From the NCBI GenBank assembly GCA_052161605.1, contig CP197409.1: 64,000 nucleotides of DNA; one strand, given 5' to 3'. The position numbers were made by a program, and so were the translations under genes. Shown here one piece after another: positions 61,021 to 64,000 of this stretch. This stretch comes from JBKCUI01 sp052161605. Its GTDB lineage: Bacteria > Planctomycetota > Planctomycetia > Pirellulales > Pirellulaceae. The first letter of the stretch is position 1; every line of letters starts with the position of its first letter. A model generated the notes under the pieces. It had not been told where the DNA came from and did no database searches. It saw only the letters and a list, made by a program, of their open reading frames with translations.

Positions 61021-62223
61021 TCAATGGTCTTCAGCGGGAGAACGTCCATTAAGAATGGTATCCCAGATGGTTCCTGCCAATTGGTTGACGCTACCTTTAC
61101 CGTTCGGATGTAACCGACTGCTCAGAAAACAAAAGTACATGCCGCGTGCCCGATCAATCCAAAGCACCGTTCCGGTGAATCCGCCATGGCCGATAGACTG
61201 TTCAGAAAGGAGAGTCCCTTTGTTGCTAGAATAACGCGATTGCATATCCCAACCGGGACTGCGAAGATCTCCATGAACGTCAAAGGAGGAAAATAGAGTG
61301 TCGATGGTTTCCTTTTGAAAAACCTTTCGCACGGATCCATCAGTGCTAACAATCGCCCCGTCGTTAAGGATGAGCCTAGCAAATTGGCCTAAATCCCCCG
61401 CTGTGGAGAACAGCCCTGCATGCCCAGCAACACCTCCCAATAGATGCGCTCTTGGGTCGTGTACCTCACCTCGAATCCATTCACCGTTCCTCTTCTCTGT
61501 TGGTGCGACGCGATCGATCTTTTCTGCATCGACGCCAAAGTTCGTCTCATGCATGTGACACGGAGTCAGCACTTTCTCCTGAACGAATCGCTCCAAAGAC
61601 TGCTGGGACAGTACCTCCACCAACTTGCCGAGCACCAAGAAATTGACATCGGAATATTGAAACTTCTGACCGATCGGGGCATGTAAAGGTAATTCGTAAA
61701 TCCGTTCCCATGCTATTTGTGGACCTTGTTGATAATCGCGAAGTGCATTGTCGGGAATCAATCCGCTGCGGTGCACGAGACAATCTAGAACTGTGATTCG
61801 ATCCTTTCCGTTTTGCCCAAAGTGCGGTAGGTGTAGCGAAACGCGATGATCAAGCTTGAGTTTGCCCGATTCCACTAATAGGTGGATTGCAGATGCGGTA
61901 GCGATAGGTTTCGTCAAAGATGCCAAATCAAAGATCGTGTCGGTGGTCATAGGCTCAACCAGTGGTTCGATGCTTCTGTTTCCAAAAGCTTTCAAGAATA
62001 GAGGTCCCTCCGCATTCCCTACTTCGATAACACAACCAGGCAACGAGCTTGAACGAATCGATTGATCTACCAGTTCAGATACAACCGCTTTTACTTCGGC
62101 GGAAAACAGATGTGGACGATCGTCTGGCTTACCAATGTCGTCAAGCCGTCCGAAGCCAAGTTGAATAGCCGACGTAAACAAGAAAACGAAAGCGACCAGC
62201 TGTGTAGAGCGCAAACGGTACAT
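61021..62223 (-). CDS. Exported serine hydrolase of the class C beta-lactamase/penicillin-binding fold
   Basis: 400 aa. A signal peptide (about 8-26) is followed by the beta-lactamase fold: SLTK at 102-105 (nucleophile Ser102, Lys105), Tyr190 in FQYSDVNFLVLG as the Y-x-N position (here YSD), and GHGGFTGT as the KTG-like box. The family includes esterases, D-aminopeptidases and transpeptidases; class C beta-lactamase activity is not implied. Its ATG is 1 nt after the TGA of the BON gene (TGAAATG), so the pair is translationally coupled. Possible substrates are peptidoglycan-like or acyl-peptide compounds. Confidence 0.85.
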   Translation of the reverse strand: MYRLRSTQLVAFVFLFTSAIQLGFGRLDDIGKPDDRPHLFSAEVKAVVSELVDQSIRSSSLPGCVIEVGNAEGPLFLKAFGNRSIEPLVEPMTTDTIFDLASLTKPIATASAIHLLVESGKLKLDHRVSLHLPHFGQNGKDRITVLDCLVHRSGLIPDNALRDYQQGPQIAWERIYELPLHAPIGQKFQYSDVNFLVLGKLVEVLSQQSLERFVQEKVLTPCHMHETNFGVDAEKIDRVAPTEKRNGEWIRGEVHDPRAHLLGGVAGHAGLFSTAGDLGQFARLILNDGAIVSTDGSVRKVFQKETIDTLFSSFDVHGDLRSPGWDMQSRYSSNKGTLLSEQSIGHGGFTGTVLWIDRARGMYFCFLSSRLHPNGKGSVNQLAGTIWDTILNGRSPAEDH

Positions 62224-62224
62224 T

Positions 62225-62497
62225 TCAACTAAGCAACTGAGATAGTTCGCCTGCTGCTTCTCGTTCCATTCGATGCTCTCCGAATACTTCTACCGCATTG
62301 ACAACATACAAGTTTCTCGTCGCAGAACGAATGGTTTCTTGAGCGAGCTGCTTTAGATAGAAAGATTCTACCCTACCATACAAGTGTAGATGATCATCCT
62401 GAACACAGACTTTGAGGTCGCGGATCGACGACACTCCACTGTTTTTAAGTAGCTTAGTTGCTAAACCAGCAACGTCCTGAAATCCTGAGTCAATCAT
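62225..62497 (-). CDS. Small BON-domain protein
   Basis: 90 aa. AGGAGAG lies 7 nt before the ATG. The BON pattern fills residues about 8-75: VAGLATKLLKNSGVSSIRDL, VCVQDDHLHLYGRVESFYLK and ETIRSATRNLYVVNAVEV (beta-alpha-beta). There is no signal peptide, so it is probably cytoplasmic or moonlights with the hydrolase gene coupled downstream. BON domains bind phospholipids or other envelope parts. The stop overlaps the spacer before the hydrolase ATG. Confidence 0.8.
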   Translation of the reverse strand: MIDSGFQDVAGLATKLLKNSGVSSIRDLKVCVQDDHLHLYGRVESFYLKQLAQETIRSATRNLYVVNAVEVFGEHRMEREAAGELSQLLS

Positions 62498-62771
62498 GAG
62501 ACAACTCTCCTAGGCGTCCAAAAAATTCTGCCGCAATAACCTTCCTAGAGTTTCTCGAAGATAAAGGAGTTAGAGTTAATGTCAAGCATTTGTTCGGGAC
62601 AATCGGTTGATTTGTGGTAAACAACATGACCGACCGAACCGGCACACTCGGAATTTACCATCGCAATCTGCGTGTTTCACATTACTTGAAGCGGGGTAGT
62701 AAAAGGTTTCCCTACAATCTGCCCGATAGAATAAAGATGGCTCACTCCGCCTTCCCTTTGGTCCGCGATCT

Positions 62772-64000
62772 ATGTCTTGGTCAAGATTCATTACGGTCGA
62801 AAATCTATGCATAGCTGCGGAGGTAACAGCGGCATTGCTATTGCTAGCTTTCGCGTTCCCGGAAAAACGGACGCCGTCTAAAGGATCCGAGGGGGGGGAT
62901 TCCAGGGACTCGATGGAAGATTTGAAAAAGCTCTTCATGGCTTGGAAGCTTAACCAAGGCCTAGCGGTTCTCGCGGCCCACAGAGCCCTGCAGCCGATAC
63001 CGCCAGAGCTGGAGTTTCCCGAGGACGATTTGAGCAGCGTTGATCGTCTGAATTGGCTCGACCGTTTAAGCGGTACTTACAACCGGTCTTTTTTTGATCT
63101 GTTTCTGACCAGATGGCTTTCCTTGCCCAGCGAATTGCGGGCAGGGTCTTTCCTATCGATGATCTCGATCGAGGATTACTCGGAACGCGTTCGGGAATCG
63201 GGGGCGATGAATGTCGAGCTTACTCTGCGAGAGATTGGTAAGAAGCTTAACGACGAGTACGCTCATCGGGCAATTATCGCTCGGCTACCTCCGGATCGGT
63301 TCGTGCTGGTGAATTTTGATCTTGATCCATCGATGAGCCTTGAGGCTATGGAAGTCGCGAATGCCCCCGCAGATGAGGACGAAACAACAGCTGCGTCCGA
63401 ATCCAACAAGGTGCCTTTTGTTGCGAGCTGCGTAGATCTCGCCGATGAGATTGGTTCCCCGGATGATGCCCTGGGAAGCCTTGAGGAGGGGGCGGCATTG
63501 GCTAGTCAGAGTAGCCAGAAATGCGTTCTGAAGCGAGGCGCCGACTGGTCTGAAGAAATTCCACGCAGCAACCGAAGCCAACCGAGATCCAACAAAAATG
63601 GTAATCGCGGAAACCGTGCGAGAGGAGCCTCGGGCAACACGGAAACGAACGCTGAGTCTCCTGCGGAGTTGGCAAAAGAAAGTGCAAACTTAACAGCAGG
63701 CGAGCTGGAAAACGCAGTAGCGAGGGAGGCCAATTCTGAAACCAATACCAGTCAAGACGACGGACCGCTAGTTTCGAAGCAAGTGGAGTCGGAACCAAGC
63801 AAAGCGGCAGACGTATCGGCCGTCGCTAGCAACGAAGAAATCGCAGCCCTATTCGCGCAGATCAAAAAGAACGGCAAGAACGCGGCTAGTGGCGATTCGG
63901 TCCCTGAATCTCCCCAGGTGCAGCAGGCGACTTCTAAAGATTCGGGGGCCTCTCCGGCGCAGGTTGGTGGTAAATCAGAGTCGGATCTGGTTTCCGCAGA
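62772..64000 (+). CDS. Protein with a degenerate GGDEF domain, 3' end outside the window
   Basis: The frame is open from ATG 62772 to the window edge (409 codons visible). A short hydrophobic N-terminus (about 11-28) is followed by a GGDEF-like region (about 80-190): LDRLSGTYNRSFFD matches the D-x-L-T-G-x-x-N-R-R-x-F motif, SMISIEDYSERVRESGAMN and LREIGKKL match the next blocks, and IIARLPPDRFVLVNF aligns with RxGGDEFxxL, with PPDRF in place of GGDEF. The active site is therefore lost. After residue 200 the chain is acidic and Ser/Gln/Asn-rich, with a basic patch near 275. Likely role: a non-catalytic c-di-GMP-family scaffold or receptor. A G8 run (62891-62898) lies in the N-terminal part. 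ATG 62913 is an alternative start. Confidence 0.6.
   Translation, partial: MSWSRFITVENLCIAAEVTAALLLLAFAFPEKRTPSKGSEGGDSRDSMEDLKKLFMAWKLNQGLAVLAAHRALQPIPPELEFPEDDLSSVDRLNWLDRLSGTYNRSFFDLFLTRWLSLPSELRAGSFLSMISIEDYSERVRESGAMNVELTLREIGKKLNDEYAHRAIIARLPPDRFVLVNFDLDPSMSLEAMEVANAPADEDETTAASESNKVPFVASCVDLADEIGSPDDALGSLEEGAALASQSSQKCVLKRGADWSEEIPRSNRSQPRSNKNGNRGNRARGASGNTETNAESPAELAKESANLTAGELENAVAREANSETNTSQDDGPLVSKQVESEPSKAADVSAVASNEEIAALFAQIKKNGKNAASGDSVPESPQVQQATSKDSGASPAQVGGKSESDLVSA

Noticed and set aside
62582..62938. 118-codon minus-strand frame near the right edge
   Set aside because: It overlaps the start of the degenerate GGDEF gene and has no motif or ribosome-binding site.

Overview
This window looks like chromosomal DNA of a planctomycete, most likely a Pirellulaceae relative of Rhodopirellula. 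The evidence is the set of lineage-typical families: a BBP7-type outer-membrane barrel, a DUF1598 protein, a PVC-type dehydrogenase fused to a c-type heme domain, a type I sulfatase, exported cohesin/dockerin/cadherin proteins with an N-terminal LExRxLL motif, and an rsmH gene with no division genes beside it. GC content looks moderate. I see no rRNA, tRNA, CRISPR array, transposase or phage genes. Two genes run off the window and are partial: a secretin-like protein at the left edge and a degenerate-GGDEF protein at the right edge.

Layout. 0-8.2 kb: secretin-like protein, exported HExxH peptidase, a polytopic GT-C-like membrane protein, and a translationally coupled pair of a GT2 glycosyltransferase and a SelA-like PLP-fold protein. 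8.9-11.5 kb: rsmH and a BBP7 barrel. 11.5-18.5 kb: a surface-protein locus with a giant cadherin-repeat protein (cohesin-like plus dockerin-like modules) divergent from two smaller cohesin-like proteins. 18.5-26.2 kb: a minus-strand run of a POTRA-only Omp85 half, a separate barrel-only half, scpA, a large exported TPR protein and rsmG. 26.5-31.8 kb: PVC dehydrogenase/cytochrome, a 20-bp tandem-repeat block and a DUF1598 protein. 32.0-37.6 kb: a plus-strand operon of a FHA-GAF sigma-54 activator, HAD phosphatase, MMPL/RND exporter and CYTH protein. 37.8-39.0 kb: a small accessory patch with an unknown gene and a two-gene nucleotidyltransferase module.

39.1-41.2 kb: purU, hemQ and a BamE-like protein. 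41.4-45.8 kb: a thioredoxin-like/trypsin fusion, then lemA and an M48 protease. 46.0-52.6 kb: a minus-strand run of histidine kinase, DUF2007 protein, sulfatase, gamma-glutamyltranspeptidase and GNAT acetyltransferase. 52.8-59.9 kb: ferrochelatase, a NarL-type regulator, and an operon encoding a cyclic-nucleotide-binding/four-[4Fe-4S] protein, a b-type membrane protein and a decaheme cytochrome c. 60-64 kb: a glycosyltransferase, a BON protein coupled to a serine beta-lactamase-family hydrolase, and the degenerate GGDEF protein.

Themes. Much of the window builds or uses the cell envelope. HemQ with a ferrochelatase suggests heme is made by the coproporphyrin route, which would supply the at least eleven c-type heme sites encoded here. 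The best candidate for an undescribed system is the cNMP-sensor/FeS/cytochrome b/decaheme operon at 54.9-59.9 kb. Next are the split Omp85, the cohesin/dockerin surface locus and the lysine-less SelA homologue coupled to a glycosyltransferase.
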